From positions 248,001 to 312,000 of the forward strand of contig CANNFM010000004.1 in the NCBI GenBank assembly GCA_947503835.1: a DNA stretch of 64,000 bases, read 5' to 3'. Position 1 is the first letter of the stretch, and every line of letters begins with the position of its first letter. This document shows positions 42,826 through 51,603 of this stretch, in pieces. A model generated the notes under the pieces. The model worked only from the letters and a program-made list of their open reading frames with translations. It did not search any database and was not told the origin of the DNA. A program made the translations under genes and the position numbers. The stretch is from an uncultured Aquimarina sp. (lineage in GTDB: Bacteria > Bacteroidota > Bacteroidia > Flavobacteriales > Flavobacteriaceae).

Positions 42826-45105
42826 TTAAAACCAAAACCCAACACTAAAGTACCAAATGCTTTGATCTAACTCTGGTGAGAACGAATATTTAACTTGTAC
42901 GGGACCGGCAAAAGTTTCAAGACCATAACCTAATGCATATCCCGAAAATTCGGGACTTTCAAACCATCTTCCGGTACTAAACAGTTTGTTACCTACATTG
43001 GCAAAATTTGCTGAGGCATTTACATGATTTTTTTTAAAGATTTCATAATCAAACGACACTAATGCTTTTGCAAAGCTTCGTCCTGTAATTCCTAAAAAGT
43101 CATATCCATAAAATGGAATAAAATTATTAATAGTTTTGGCTCCAAACCCACCAAGAAGAAAATCCAGAGAATTAAGAGAGGCATTTCCAATTTTAGTTCC
43201 TGCTTCCATACTAAGATTTAATGCCAGATTGTGTGACAATGGCATTGCATATCCCAATTGGGCTTTGGCAATAGAAAACTCATTGAATGTTTCTGTAAAA
43301 TCAGATGAAAAAAGATAAGAATGAATATCTCCTTCGAATAATAATCCACGTTTAGGAAAATATTTATTATCATAGGTATCTACTTTGAAATACCCAAAGG
43401 CACTCCAATAGTCACTTTTATCAAAAACAGTTCCGGGAACCGCATTTTCATTTTGACCGAATGTTTCAGAAATAATTCTTAGTCTTTTGTATTCTGCCCC
43501 TAATCCAACAGAAAAGGTCTGACTTAAGAGTGTTTCGGCATATACTTGGACATTTAAGTCGGTGTAATCGACATCAATAGTATTAATATCAAGGTCTGGG
43601 ATTTCTCCGAACTGTCCTATAAAATCAAAATCGATTGCTTTTTTGAAATTAGTGTACCTATATTTTAACCCCGTACTCCAATAGAATCCTTTATCGATAT
43701 AATAATCTAAATTATAGCGAATATTATCCCCCAGAATTACATCTAATGAAAGTACATCGTTATTAACCAGTAAACTCTTTCGTGTTACATTTACAAGAGC
43801 TGCTGTTTGGTATAAATCATCATAATGTAAAGCAAAACGTAATAGCATTTTATTATCACTTTCTTTTACGTTAACTACGAGTTCTTTTCCTTCATTTTTG
43901 TTTACCAACCGATGATTTACACGATCAAAATTTCCAGTTGCAGATAAGTTGTTAATCCCTTCATTTAATTTTTCATAGGTAGTAACCCTGGGCATTTTTA
44001 GTTTTAATTTACCTCTAATATAAGCCCTGGTGTATCTTTTATTACCGGATATAGCTAAACTATTAATTAATAATGTTTCGGAATTTTTGGTAATTTTTGG
44101 TTGTGGTTTAAATGGTTTTTGGCGGCTCGCTACTTTTTTTAGTTTTTCATAATTTGCTAAAGCTGCTTTTTTTCCACTGGCAATAATTTTATCCGCTTTA
44201 TCAAAAGACATTACTGAAAATTCCATTATTTGAGGTTTAATATGGATATCGGTTTCAGGGATTTTATCTTTCATAGCATTAAATGTTCTGAAATTGCTAA
44301 TCTGGAAGAGAATATTATCCACAGAGTTTAACTGATCTCCAGACAATAAGCTATCTTGCACGTCGATTCCGATTACAATTTCTGCGCCTTTATCTTTAAT
44401 TTCTTTTACCGGGAAATTATTAGAGACTCCACCATCTGTCATCAAAACCCCATCTAGTTCTACGGGACTAAATATAGAGGGTAAAGCTCCGCTAGCCGCA
44501 ACGGCTTCCGGAAGGTATCCTTTATCAAGAAGGATTTGTTCTCCTGTTTCAATATTTGTAGAGATACAGAAAAAAGGTATCGGAAGTTTGTTAAAATCAT
44601 GAATATCGTTTACATGAGCCGTATATCTCGAAAATTGATTATAAAAATTTTGTCCTTTCGATAATCCCTTAGGTAAGCCAATTTTAAAATTATCAAAAGG
44701 TAAGCTTACCGCATATTTTTCAGAATCATCTCGTTCATAAAAAGTTTTGGCATCCCTTGGTATCTGATCCTGTATAAATGCGTCAAAATCTACGGATCTA
44801 AAAATAGAATCAAGTTCTTGAGCCCGATACCCTGAAGCATATAAGGCTCCGACAATTGCTCCCATACTTGTGCCACCGATATAATCAATACGTATACCCG
44901 CTTCTTCGATTACTTTTAAAGCACCGATATGTGCTAATCCTTTTGCGCCACCTCCACTTAGTACTAGCCCTACTTTAACATCTTCTGTAGCTGGATCATC
45001 ATGTGTTTCTGTATTTTCTTTTTCTTGAGATAATGTTAATTGTGGAGCAAAGAATATGATCATAAGTAGTGCCTTGATCAAAAAAGTCTTTAGAATGTAG
45101 TTCAT
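42826..45105 (-). CDS. Patatin-like phospholipase with BamA/TamA-like barrel
   Basis: About 759 residues (ATG at 45105; a GTG two codons upstream is also in frame). After a signal peptide (about 1-25) comes a patatin domain: oxyanion loop SGGGAKGLAHIGAL, nucleophile elbow GGTSMGAIVGAL and catalytic Asp in MTDGGVSNNFPVKEI. Residues about 325-440 form a POTRA-like unit (LAISGNKRYTRAYIRGKL), and the remainder is a 16-strand-type barrel ending WYFSVGFWF. This resembles type Vd PlpD autotransporters or RssA-type proteins fused to an Omp85 domain. It starts 8 bp after the uvrC stop. Secretion of the lipase part is inferred. Confidence 0.9.
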   Translation of the reverse strand: MNYILKTFLIKALLMIIFFAPQLTLSQEKENTETHDDPATEDVKVGLVLSGGGAKGLAHIGALKVIEEAGIRIDYIGGTSMGAIVGALYASGYRAQELDSIFRSVDFDAFIQDQIPRDAKTFYERDDSEKYAVSLPFDNFKIGLPKGLSKGQNFYNQFSRYTAHVNDIHDFNKLPIPFFCISTNIETGEQILLDKGYLPEAVAASGALPSIFSPVELDGVLMTDGGVSNNFPVKEIKDKGAEIVIGIDVQDSLLSGDQLNSVDNILFQISNFRTFNAMKDKIPETDIHIKPQIMEFSVMSFDKADKIIASGKKAALANYEKLKKVASRQKPFKPQPKITKNSETLLINSLAISGNKRYTRAYIRGKLKLKMPRVTTYEKLNEGINNLSATGNFDRVNHRLVNKNEGKELVVNVKESDNKMLLRFALHYDDLYQTAALVNVTRKSLLVNNDVLSLDVILGDNIRYNLDYYIDKGFYWSTGLKYRYTNFKKAIDFDFIGQFGEIPDLDINTIDVDYTDLNVQVYAETLLSQTFSVGLGAEYKRLRIISETFGQNENAVPGTVFDKSDYWSAFGYFKVDTYDNKYFPKRGLLFEGDIHSYLFSSDFTETFNEFSIAKAQLGYAMPLSHNLALNLSMEAGTKIGNASLNSLDFLLGGFGAKTINNFIPFYGYDFLGITGRSFAKALVSFDYEIFKKNHVNASANFANVGNKLFSTGRWFESPEFSGYALGYGLETFAGPVQVKYSFSPELDQSIWYFSVGFWF

Positions 45106-45113
45106 AGCCACAA

Positions 45114-46913
45114 TTAATCTTTTTTAGAAAGATAATAATTAAACACTTTGGTTGCGCGCGAAACGCCCACTACTTGAGCTAACTCATCTTTTGATGCTTC
45201 ACGTATTCTTTTTACAGATCTGAAACTTTTTAACAACTCAATTACAGTTTTTTCACCAATTCCTGGGATAGCGTCAAGCTCTGTATCTAATGCCGATTTA
45301 CTTCTTTTTTGTCTATGAAAAGTAATCCCAAACCTATGGGCTTCATTTCGTAGATGTTGTACTACTTTTAATGTTTCAGATTTTTTATCCAAATATAACG
45401 GTATAGAGTCTCCTGGATAATAAATTTCTTCTAATCTTTTTGCAATACCGATAATGGTAATTTTGCCTCTCAATTTAAGATCATCCAGGGCTTTTAATCC
45501 AGACGAAAGCTGCCCTTTTCCACCATCAACAATAATAAGTTGAGGTAACGGTTGTTCTTCATCCAATAGACGTTTATACCTTCTATACACTACTTCTTCC
45601 ATAGAGGCAAAGTCATTTGCGCCTTCAACTGTTTTTATATTGAATTTTCTATATTCCTTCTTGCTGGGTTTCCCATTTTTGAATACTACACATGCCGCTA
45701 CGGGGTTAGTTCCCTGGATATTAGAGTTGTCAAAACATTCGATGTGCCTAGGTTCTTCAGGTAATCGAAGATCTTTTTTCATTTGTGCCATCAAGCGTTT
45801 TAGATGACGATCAGGATCAATAATCTTGATTTGTTTAAAGCGTTCTTGTCTATAATATTTTGCATTTCTTAGAGATAGGTCTACAATTTTCTTTTTGTCA
45901 CCTAACTGTGGGATTGTAATTTTTAATCCTTCTCCTACATTGACATCGAAAGGAACAAATATTTCTTTGGATTTAGATTCGAAACGTTGGCGGAGGTCAA
46001 TAATAGCCAACTCAAGAAGCTCTTTATCTGATTCTTCTAATTTCTTTTTAATCTCTGCAGTATGAGATCTTATAATAGCACCATAGGACAGTTGTAAAAA
46101 ATTGACATATCCATAAGATTCGTCTGATAAGATTGAAAACACATCTACGTTACTTATTTTGGGATTAACGACGGTAGACTTAGCTTGATAATTTTCTAGA
46201 ATTTCGATTTTTTCTTTAATACGTTGTGCATCCTCAAACTCCATTTTCTCTGCATGATCAGACATTTGCTCTCGAAAACGACTCAAAGAATCTTTAAAAT
46301 TACCTTTTACAATTTGCCGAATGGCTTCTAGATTTTCGTTGTATTCATTTTCTTCTTGCAATCCTTCACAGGGGCCTTTACAATTACCTAAATGGTATTC
46401 GAGACAGACCTTATATTTACCATTGTTTATTTTTTCTTGAGATAAATCATAATTGCAAGTTCTAAGTTGGTATAAGCCCTTGATTAAATCTAACAGTGTA
46501 TGTACTGTCTTGAAATTTGTATATGGGCCATAATATTCTGAACCATCTTTGATTAAGTTTCTAGTCGGAAAAATTCTAGGGAAACGTTCTTTTTTGATGC
46601 AAATCCAAGGGTATGTTTTGTCATCCTTTAGCATTACATTAAATCTGGGTTGATGCTTTTTGATAAGATTATTTTCTAACAATAAAGCATCTGTTTCAGT
46701 TTCAACAACAATATGTCGTACTGCACAGATTTTTTTTACTAAAACCTTGGTCTTGTAGTTGTCGTGACTTTTGGTAAAATAAGAAGTGACTCTTTTCTTT
46801 AGATTTTTGGCCTTACCTATATATAGTAATTTATCATCTTTGTCATAATACTGATAGACTCCAGGGCTTGTTGGCAATGTTTTAATTTGTATGTCTAAAG
46901 AGGCTTGTTCCAT
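45114..46913 (-). CDS. uvrC: Excinuclease ABC subunit C
   Basis: 599 residues. Nucleotide-excision-repair nuclease: GIY-YIG domain at the N-terminus (GVYQYYDKDDKLLYIGKAKN), the Cys-bearing region KVCLEYHLGNCKGPCEG, a UVR motif (MEFEDAQRIKEKIEILENY), the RNase-H-like domain (ECFDNSNIQGTNPVAACVVF, IIVDGGKGQLSSGLKAL) and the C-terminal helix-hairpin-helix (LDAIPGIGEKTVIELLKSF, QVVGVSRATKVFNYY). All regions are intact. The promoter box lies four bases before the ATG. The downstream patatin gene is probably cotranscribed. Confidence 0.97.
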   Translation of the reverse strand: MEQASLDIQIKTLPTSPGVYQYYDKDDKLLYIGKAKNLKKRVTSYFTKSHDNYKTKVLVKKICAVRHIVVETETDALLLENNLIKKHQPRFNVMLKDDKTYPWICIKKERFPRIFPTRNLIKDGSEYYGPYTNFKTVHTLLDLIKGLYQLRTCNYDLSQEKINNGKYKVCLEYHLGNCKGPCEGLQEENEYNENLEAIRQIVKGNFKDSLSRFREQMSDHAEKMEFEDAQRIKEKIEILENYQAKSTVVNPKISNVDVFSILSDESYGYVNFLQLSYGAIIRSHTAEIKKKLEESDKELLELAIIDLRQRFESKSKEIFVPFDVNVGEGLKITIPQLGDKKKIVDLSLRNAKYYRQERFKQIKIIDPDRHLKRLMAQMKKDLRLPEEPRHIECFDNSNIQGTNPVAACVVFKNGKPSKKEYRKFNIKTVEGANDFASMEEVVYRRYKRLLDEEQPLPQLIIVDGGKGQLSSGLKALDDLKLRGKITIIGIAKRLEEIYYPGDSIPLYLDKKSETLKVVQHLRNEAHRFGITFHRQKRSKSALDTELDAIPGIGEKTVIELLKSFRSVKRIREASKDELAQVVGVSRATKVFNYYLSKKD

Positions 46914-46917
46914 ATTC

Positions 46918-46925
46918 CAAAGGTA
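46918..46925 (-). promoter_or_regulatory. -7 promoter box directly before uvrC
   Basis: On the minus strand TACCTTTG is followed by GAAT and then the uvrC ATG (46913-46911). The four-base gap implies a leaderless or nearly leaderless mRNA, as for rbfA. Confidence 0.6.
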
Positions 46926-47080
46926 AAGTTAAGGGTTTACCTTAATCTAGGTATACACATAGAAGGTTTATATTTTGTTAAATCTTATTCATAAGGTGCT
47001 GTTTGATTAAAAAAGAGGTATAACATACAAGACATTATGATTTTCCTTACATTAGTAGTTCAAATATCAATATATTTTTT

Positions 47081-47512
47081 TTGGAAAAAGAAAAGAAAAT
47101 AATTGGCAGAACTGATAAAGTGGATTTTCCTCTTTTAGAGTTAAAGGATATCGACGCCAAGATGGATACAGGAGCGTATGCGTCATCAATTCATTGTGTT
47201 GATATCAGAGAAAAAGGCCAAACCTTGCAGTGTAGTTTTCTAGATGCTACCCATCCAGAATATGATGGTAAAAGGTTTACATTTAAGAATTATGATATTT
47301 CTGCAGTAAAAAGTAATTCGGGAAAAGTAGAAGTACGATATGCTATACGAACCCAAATTATAGTATTTGATCAAACCTATTCAATAACTCTTACATTATC
47401 TCCTCGTGATGATATGCGTTTTCCGGTATTAATTGGCCGTAAATTTTTAAGTGGAAAATTTTTAGTTGACCCTCAATCAGAAAATCAGTCTTATAATCAA
47501 AAACCAGAATGA
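47081..47512 (+). CDS. RimB-like aspartyl protease (ATP-dependent zinc protease family)
   Basis: 143 residues, retropepsin-like fold (PF05618 type). Signatures are [13 protein letters not shown] (Asp29-Thr30-Gly31), [19 protein letters not shown] and the opening [19 protein letters not shown]. In Pseudomonas the relative RimB works with RimK to control ribosomal protein S6 glutamylation. The start is TTG at 47081, fixed by the conserved N-terminus; upstream bases are a T-run. The stop overlaps the rimK ATG (ATGA), so they are translationally coupled. Despite the family name, Asp-protease chemistry is expected. Confidence 0.88.
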   Translation: MEKEKKIIGRTDKVDFPLLELKDIDAKMDTGAYASSIHCVDIREKGQTLQCSFLDATHPEYDGKRFTFKNYDISAVKSNSGKVEVRYAIRTQIIVFDQTYSITLTLSPRDDMRFPVLIGRKFLSGKFLVDPQSENQSYNQKPE

Positions 47513-48381
47513 ATATAAAAATCTTGTCGCGAAGTGCGAGTTTGTATTCTACTAATGCGTTGGTTCAAGCCGCTGTAAAGCGTAAGCATAACGTACAGGT
47601 AATTGATCCATTAAATTGTGATATTGTAATCGAAAGGCAAAAACCAGAGATATACTATCGAGGTAAAAAGTTGGATCATGTGGATGCTGTTATTCCTAGG
47701 ATTGGTGCTTCTACCACCTTTTATGGAACCGCTGTTGTAAGACAGTTTGAAATGATGAACGTGTTTACAACACTTGGGTCACAGGCACTGATACAATCAA
47801 GGGATAAGTTAAGAAGTTTACAAATACTGTCTAAGGCAGGATTAGGGCTTCCAAAAACGGTTTTTACGAATTACTCTAAAGATGTCTCAGAAGTGATATC
47901 ACACGTTGGTGGAGCTCCATTAATTATTAAACTTCTCGAGGGAACCCAAGGATTGGGTGTTGTATTGGCAGAGACTAAAAATGCTGCAGAATCAGTGCTA
48001 GAAGCTTTTAATGGATTACAAGCCAGAGTAATTGTACAAGAATACATTAGCGAAGCCAAAGGAGCAGATATAAGAGTCCTGGTAGTAGATGGTGAAGTTG
48101 TGGGTGCTATGAAAAGACAAGGAAAAGAAGGGGAGTTTAGATCTAACTTGCATAGAGGAGGCACGGCCAAAGTGATAAGATTAAGCAGACATGAAGAACA
48201 AGCAGCGAGTATGGCTGCTAAAGCTTTAAAAATGGGAGTAGCTGGGGTGGATTTATTGCAAAGTGAAAGAGGTCCTCTTATTTTGGAAGTGAACTCTTCT
48301 CCAGGATTAGAAGGAATAGAAAGTGCTACAGGAAAGGATGTCGCAAAGTCTATTATTCGTTATATTGAAAGAAGTATTTGA
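47509..48381 (+). CDS. rimK: RimK-type ATP-grasp amino-acid ligase
   Basis: 290 residues, matching 30S ribosomal protein S6--L-glutamate ligase. ATP-grasp signatures are [19 protein letters not shown] (phosphate loop), [20 protein letters not shown] and [20 protein letters not shown] with the metal-binding Glu/Asn. The N-terminal pre-ATP-grasp region includes [22 protein letters not shown]. RimK adds glutamates to the C-terminus of S6; related enzymes build other gamma- or alpha-linked peptides. It sits between the RimB-like protease and an AstE-like hydrolase, so addition and removal of the modification may be co-regulated. Confidence 0.92.
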   Translation: MNIKILSRSASLYSTNALVQAAVKRKHNVQVIDPLNCDIVIERQKPEIYYRGKKLDHVDAVIPRIGASTTFYGTAVVRQFEMMNVFTTLGSQALIQSRDKLRSLQILSKAGLGLPKTVFTNYSKDVSEVISHVGGAPLIIKLLEGTQGLGVVLAETKNAAESVLEAFNGLQARVIVQEYISEAKGADIRVLVVDGEVVGAMKRQGKEGEFRSNLHRGGTAKVIRLSRHEEQAASMAAKALKMGVAGVDLLQSERGPLILEVNSSPGLEGIESATGKDVAKSIIRYIERSI

Positions 48382-48385
48382 AAAT

Positions 48386-49366
48386 ATGCCAGAAATTATA
48401 GAAAATAATATATTAAATATTTTAGGTAAAGAGGTTCTACCAGGCACAAGTACAACGATTAATTTTAATATTGCCAAGTTATATACTTCAACAAAGGTAG
48501 AAATACCTATAATTATCGAAAGATCCAAAATCCCTGGACCTACAGTACTTATTACCGCGGGTATTCATGGAGATGAAATCAATGGTGTAGAGGTTGTACG
48601 ACAAATTATTGCCAAAAAAATAAATAAACCCAAGAAAGGAAATGTTATTTGTATCCCGGTTCTTAATGTATTTGGGTTTTTAAATATGGATCGCTTTTTC
48701 CCCGATGGTAGAGATTTAAACAGGGTGTTTCCAGGTACCAAAAACGGGTCATTGGCCAGTCGCTTTGCGTATCAATTTATTAACGACATATTACCAGTTG
48801 CGGATTTCTGTTTGGATTTTCATACAGGAGGGGCAAGTAGGTTTAATGCTCCTCATGTGCGAGTAGATCCAAAGAATGAAAGATTGTTACAACTCGCCCG
48901 GGTTTTTAATGCGCCTTTTACACTTTTTTCTAAAAATATGGAAGGCTCTTATCGTGCTACCTGTGCTAAAAAAGGAATAGATATATTGTTATTTGAAGGA
49001 GGTAAATCTCAAAATAGTAGTAAAGAAATTGCTGTAGAAGGAGTTCATGGCGCGATGAGAATACTTCATCATTTAGGAATGTTGAGTACAGATTTTACGG
49101 TACCTAGGCCAGATGCTGATAGTATAGTGATCAACAAAAGTATATGGATGAGGGCCAAATACAGTGGATTACTTCATATCAAAATACCTATAGGTAAACA
49201 TGTAGAAAAAGGAGAAATTTTAGCTACAATAACAGATCCTTATGGCAAGATGAGACATGTAGTTAAGGCAAATAATGAGGGGTATATAATTAATGTAAAT
49301 GAGTCCCCAATAGTGTATAAAGGTGATGCTATTTTTAGGATTACTAAAGAATTAGTAAATGAATAA
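48386..49366 (+). CDS. Succinylglutamate desuccinylase/aspartoacylase family hydrolase
   Basis: 326 residues from the ATG at 48386; the frame extends upstream into rimK, but that stretch is not family-like. It is a zinc carboxypeptidase-fold deacylase: zinc ligands in AGIHGDEINGVEVV (His, Glu) and FCLDFHTGGASR (His), substrate Arg pair near DGRDLNRVFPG, and a C-terminal beta domain (HVEKGEILATITDPYG). AstE/AspA relatives remove acyl groups from amino acids; in this genomic setting next to rimK the substrate is unknown. It starts 4 bp after rimK and overlaps the next gene by 8 bp. Confidence 0.88.
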   Translation: MPEIIENNILNILGKEVLPGTSTTINFNIAKLYTSTKVEIPIIIERSKIPGPTVLITAGIHGDEINGVEVVRQIIAKKINKPKKGNVICIPVLNVFGFLNMDRFFPDGRDLNRVFPGTKNGSLASRFAYQFINDILPVADFCLDFHTGGASRFNAPHVRVDPKNERLLQLARVFNAPFTLFSKNMEGSYRATCAKKGIDILLFEGGKSQNSSKEIAVEGVHGAMRILHHLGMLSTDFTVPRPDADSIVINKSIWMRAKYSGLLHIKIPIGKHVEKGEILATITDPYGKMRHVVKANNEGYIINVNESPIVYKGDAIFRITKELVNE

Positions 49367-49928
49367 GAAAGAACTTCGAGAAAAATATAAAAACCTCAGA
49401 TCTCATTTAAATGAAATAGAACTCGATAATTTAAGCATGGATATTGCTAATCAATCGCTTCAATTACCGATTTGGGAAAAATCATACTATCATATTTTTT
49501 TACCGATACAAAAACAAAACGAGATCAATACCGAGTTCATTCTGCACATACTACAAGGAAAAGATAAGAATGTCATTGTGCCGAAGAGCAACTTCAAAGA
49601 GAATTCATTAGAACATATTTTACTTACAGATACTACTAGGTTAGAAATAAACTCATGGGGAATTCCTGAACCAACAGAAGGAATCCCAATTCCTGAAGAT
49701 AAAATCGAAGTGGTTTTTGTACCACTTTTAGCTTTTGATTTACAAGGGCATCGAGTGGGTTACGGAAAAGGATTTTATGACAAATTCTTAAGCAAATGTA
49801 ATCCAGATACTATAAAAATTGGACTTTCTCTTTTCTCTGGAGAAGATAAAATTGAAGAAGTTTTACCTACAGATATATGTCTTGACCTTTGTATTACGCC
49901 TTTAGAAACATATTATTTTAAGAATTAA
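49359..49928 (+). CDS. 5-formyltetrahydrofolate cyclo-ligase
   Basis: 189 residues, MTHFS fold. The enzyme converts 5-formyl-THF to 5,10-methenyl-THF with ATP. The signature region is VFVPLLAFDLQGHRVGYGKG followed by FYDKFL; the N-terminal KKELREKYKNLRSHL is typical. The ATG overlaps the end of the preceding hydrolase gene by 8 bp, so it closes the rimB-like/rimK operon. No functional link to the modification genes is obvious beyond cotranscription. Confidence 0.92.
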   Translation: MNKKELREKYKNLRSHLNEIELDNLSMDIANQSLQLPIWEKSYYHIFLPIQKQNEINTEFILHILQGKDKNVIVPKSNFKENSLEHILLTDTTRLEINSWGIPEPTEGIPIPEDKIEVVFVPLLAFDLQGHRVGYGKGFYDKFLSKCNPDTIKIGLSLFSGEDKIEEVLPTDICLDLCITPLETYYFKN

Positions 49929-49996
49929 TTAACATCTCTTGTATTCAAGAATAGTTTATCCTATATTAGGTACTTATAATTTTTTACCCCTAAAGA

Positions 49997-50398
49997 ATGC
50001 CCCAAAATATAGAGAGTGTTTGTATTATCGATGATGATAATATCTACATCAATTTAGTAAGTAAGATTATTGAACTAAAAGGATTATCAGAATCTATATT
50101 AGTCTTCAACAATGGTAAAGAAGCTCTGGATTTTTTTCAGGAATCTATCTATAATGACATACAAGTAGAAGTCCCTCAGGTTATCTTTCTCGATATTAAT
50201 ATGCCTATAATGGATGGATGGGAATTTTTAAATGAATTTTCGAAAATCAAGAATGAAATAAGTGATGTCATAGATCTCTATGTGGTAAGTTCTTCTATTA
50301 ATTCAAAAGATATCGAACGAGCAAAATCGATAGATGTAGTCTCTGATTATCTTGCAAAACCAATTAAGTTAAATGATTTTGTAAGAGTACTAAGTTAA
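49997..50398 (+). CDS. Single-domain response regulator (CheY-like)
   Basis: 133 residues, receiver domain only. The acidic pocket is IDDD (Asp12-14), the phospho-acceptor is Asp66 in VIFLDINMPIMDGWEF, the conserved Ser/Thr lies in YVVSSSINSKD and Lys in YLAKPIKLNDF. No output domain or nearby histidine kinase exists in the window, so it probably relays a phosphoryl group to a separate partner. This type is common in flavobacteria. It is convergent with lspA. Confidence 0.9.
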   Translation: MPQNIESVCIIDDDNIYINLVSKIIELKGLSESILVFNNGKEALDFFQESIYNDIQVEVPQVIFLDINMPIMDGWEFLNEFSKIKNEISDVIDLYVVSSSINSKDIERAKSIDVVSDYLAKPIKLNDFVRVLS

Positions 50399-50407
50399 GA
50401 CTACCAA

Positions 50408-51010
50408 TTACTTTTTTGGAAAAGCTTTCTTGTTAAAAATGATTAATAAAAATACTCCAACACTAATTGCAGAGTCGGCAATATTAAATACGGGATCAAA
50501 GAAAGAAAAATGTTTGCCTCCCCAAAACGGTATCCATTCTGGTAAAATATCGTCATAAAAGGTAAATTGAATCATATCTACCACTTTACCATAGAATAGG
50601 CTTTCGTACCCTCCATTATCGGGTAAAAAACTTGCTACATTGATATTGGTGCTGGCGTCAAAAAGAACTCCGTATAATATCGAATCTATAATATTTCCAA
50701 AAGCACCTGCAAAGATTAAAGCAATACAAAAGGTAAGTATCATAGGGCTGTTTTTACGAACCGAATCATATAGCCAATACCCAATTCCTGTAATAGCAAC
50801 TAATCTAAAAAGAGTAAGTACTAGTTTCCCATAACTTCCAGGGAGTTCAAAACCCCATGCCATTCCTTTGTTCTCTACAAATACAATTCTAAACCAACTA
50901 AAAACAGGAGATTCTTCATGTAACATAAAGTGAGTTTTGATATAAATTTTAGTGATTTGATCAATTAACAGGACTAAAACTATAACTAAAATGGATTTTT
51001 TTAAGGACAT
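50408..51010 (-). CDS. lspA: Lipoprotein signal peptidase (signal peptidase II)
   Basis: 200 residues with four membrane helices. The aspartyl dyad is visible: Asp145 in GKVVDMIQF and Asp179 in FNIADSAISVG. VENKGMAWGF and GAFGNIIDS are the other conserved blocks. It removes signal peptides from prolipoproteins at the lipobox Cys in the inner membrane. Between the helices is a longer periplasmic loop (about 112-140, DASTNINVASFLPDNGGY), common in Bacteroidetes. ileS, the DksA-like gene and lspA keep the conserved order, but lspA has its own promoter box. Confidence 0.95.
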   Translation of the reverse strand: MSLKKSILVIVLVLLIDQITKIYIKTHFMLHEESPVFSWFRIVFVENKGMAWGFELPGSYGKLVLTLFRLVAITGIGYWLYDSVRKNSPMILTFCIALIFAGAFGNIIDSILYGVLFDASTNINVASFLPDNGGYESLFYGKVVDMIQFTFYDDILPEWIPFWGGKHFSFFDPVFNIADSAISVGVFLLIIFNKKAFPKK

Positions 51011-51049
51011 ATACTATTGGTTTGCATAGGTAATAAAAGCAACGACGGA

Positions 51050-51057
51050 CAAAAATA
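51050..51057 (-). promoter_or_regulatory. -7 promoter box for lspA
   Basis: Minus-strand TATTTTTG matches TAnnTTTG, about 40 nt before the lspA ATG and after the terminator of the upstream DksA-like gene. Confidence 0.5.
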
Positions 51058-51148
51058 GTATTTTATTTTGTTTTATATACACTTATATGGCTTGCTTATA
51101 GAATTTTATATCGATGTTATTTATAGCCTTTAAAGAAATATAAAAAAA

Positions 51149-51180
51149 AGACCCCATAAGTGTTAACACCTGTGAGGTCT
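51149..51180 (-). terminator. Terminator after the DksA-like gene
   Basis: On the minus strand AGACC...GGTCT arms, with an inner GTGTTAACAC palindrome, are followed by eight T residues. It isolates lspA from the upstream pair. Confidence 0.75.
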
Positions 51181-51215
51181 AATATAATATATAGACGATT
51201 GTTTACTCTTACTTT

Positions 51216-51599
51216 TTAGCTTTGCATGTTTTTAGCTTCTATGCTAAGGGTTGCATGAGGAACCAGTTTTAATCGTTCCGGATTAATTAGTTTACCAGTT
51301 ACACGACAAATACCATACGTTTTGTTTTCAATGCGTAGTAATGCATTCTTTAAATCACGTACAAATTTCTCTTGTCGAATAGCTAATTGCGTATTCGCTT
51401 CTTTAGACATGGTTTCACTTCCTTCTTCAAAGGCTTTAAAAGTTGGAGAAGTATCATCCGTACCATTGTTTCCATCATTCTTGTATGAACTCTGAAGTAA
51501 TTCCAAATCTTTTAGTGCTTTTTCCACTTTGTCAACGATAATCTTTCTGAATTTTTCCAAATCAGCATCGCTATACCTTACTTTTACATCTTCTGCCAT
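51216..51599 (-). CDS. DksA/TraR-family protein with degenerate zinc finger
   Basis: 127 residues: an N-terminal coiled-coil (about 10-90), with a DT-containing turn (GNNGTDDTSP), and a C-terminal finger remnant YGICRVTGKLINPERLKLVP. In classical DksA four Cys bind zinc; here only Cys98 remains, the others being Thr101, Ser119 and Ala122. DksA binds the RNA polymerase secondary channel and works with ppGpp. It lies 4 bp after ileS, and the same order is common in Bacteroidetes. Loss of the zinc ligands is probably lineage-wide rather than a sequencing fault, as the fold-determining residues around them are kept. Confidence 0.88.
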   Translation of the reverse strand: MAEDVKVRYSDADLEKFRKIIVDKVEKALKDLELLQSSYKNDGNNGTDDTSPTFKAFEEGSETMSKEANTQLAIRQEKFVRDLKNALLRIENKTYGICRVTGKLINPERLKLVPHATLSIEAKNMQS

Positions 51600-51603
51600 A
51601 TTC

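Noticed and set aside
48323..48385. Upstream extension of the AstE-like gene into rimK
   Set aside because: Residues before the ATG at 48386 are just the rimK sequence in another frame.
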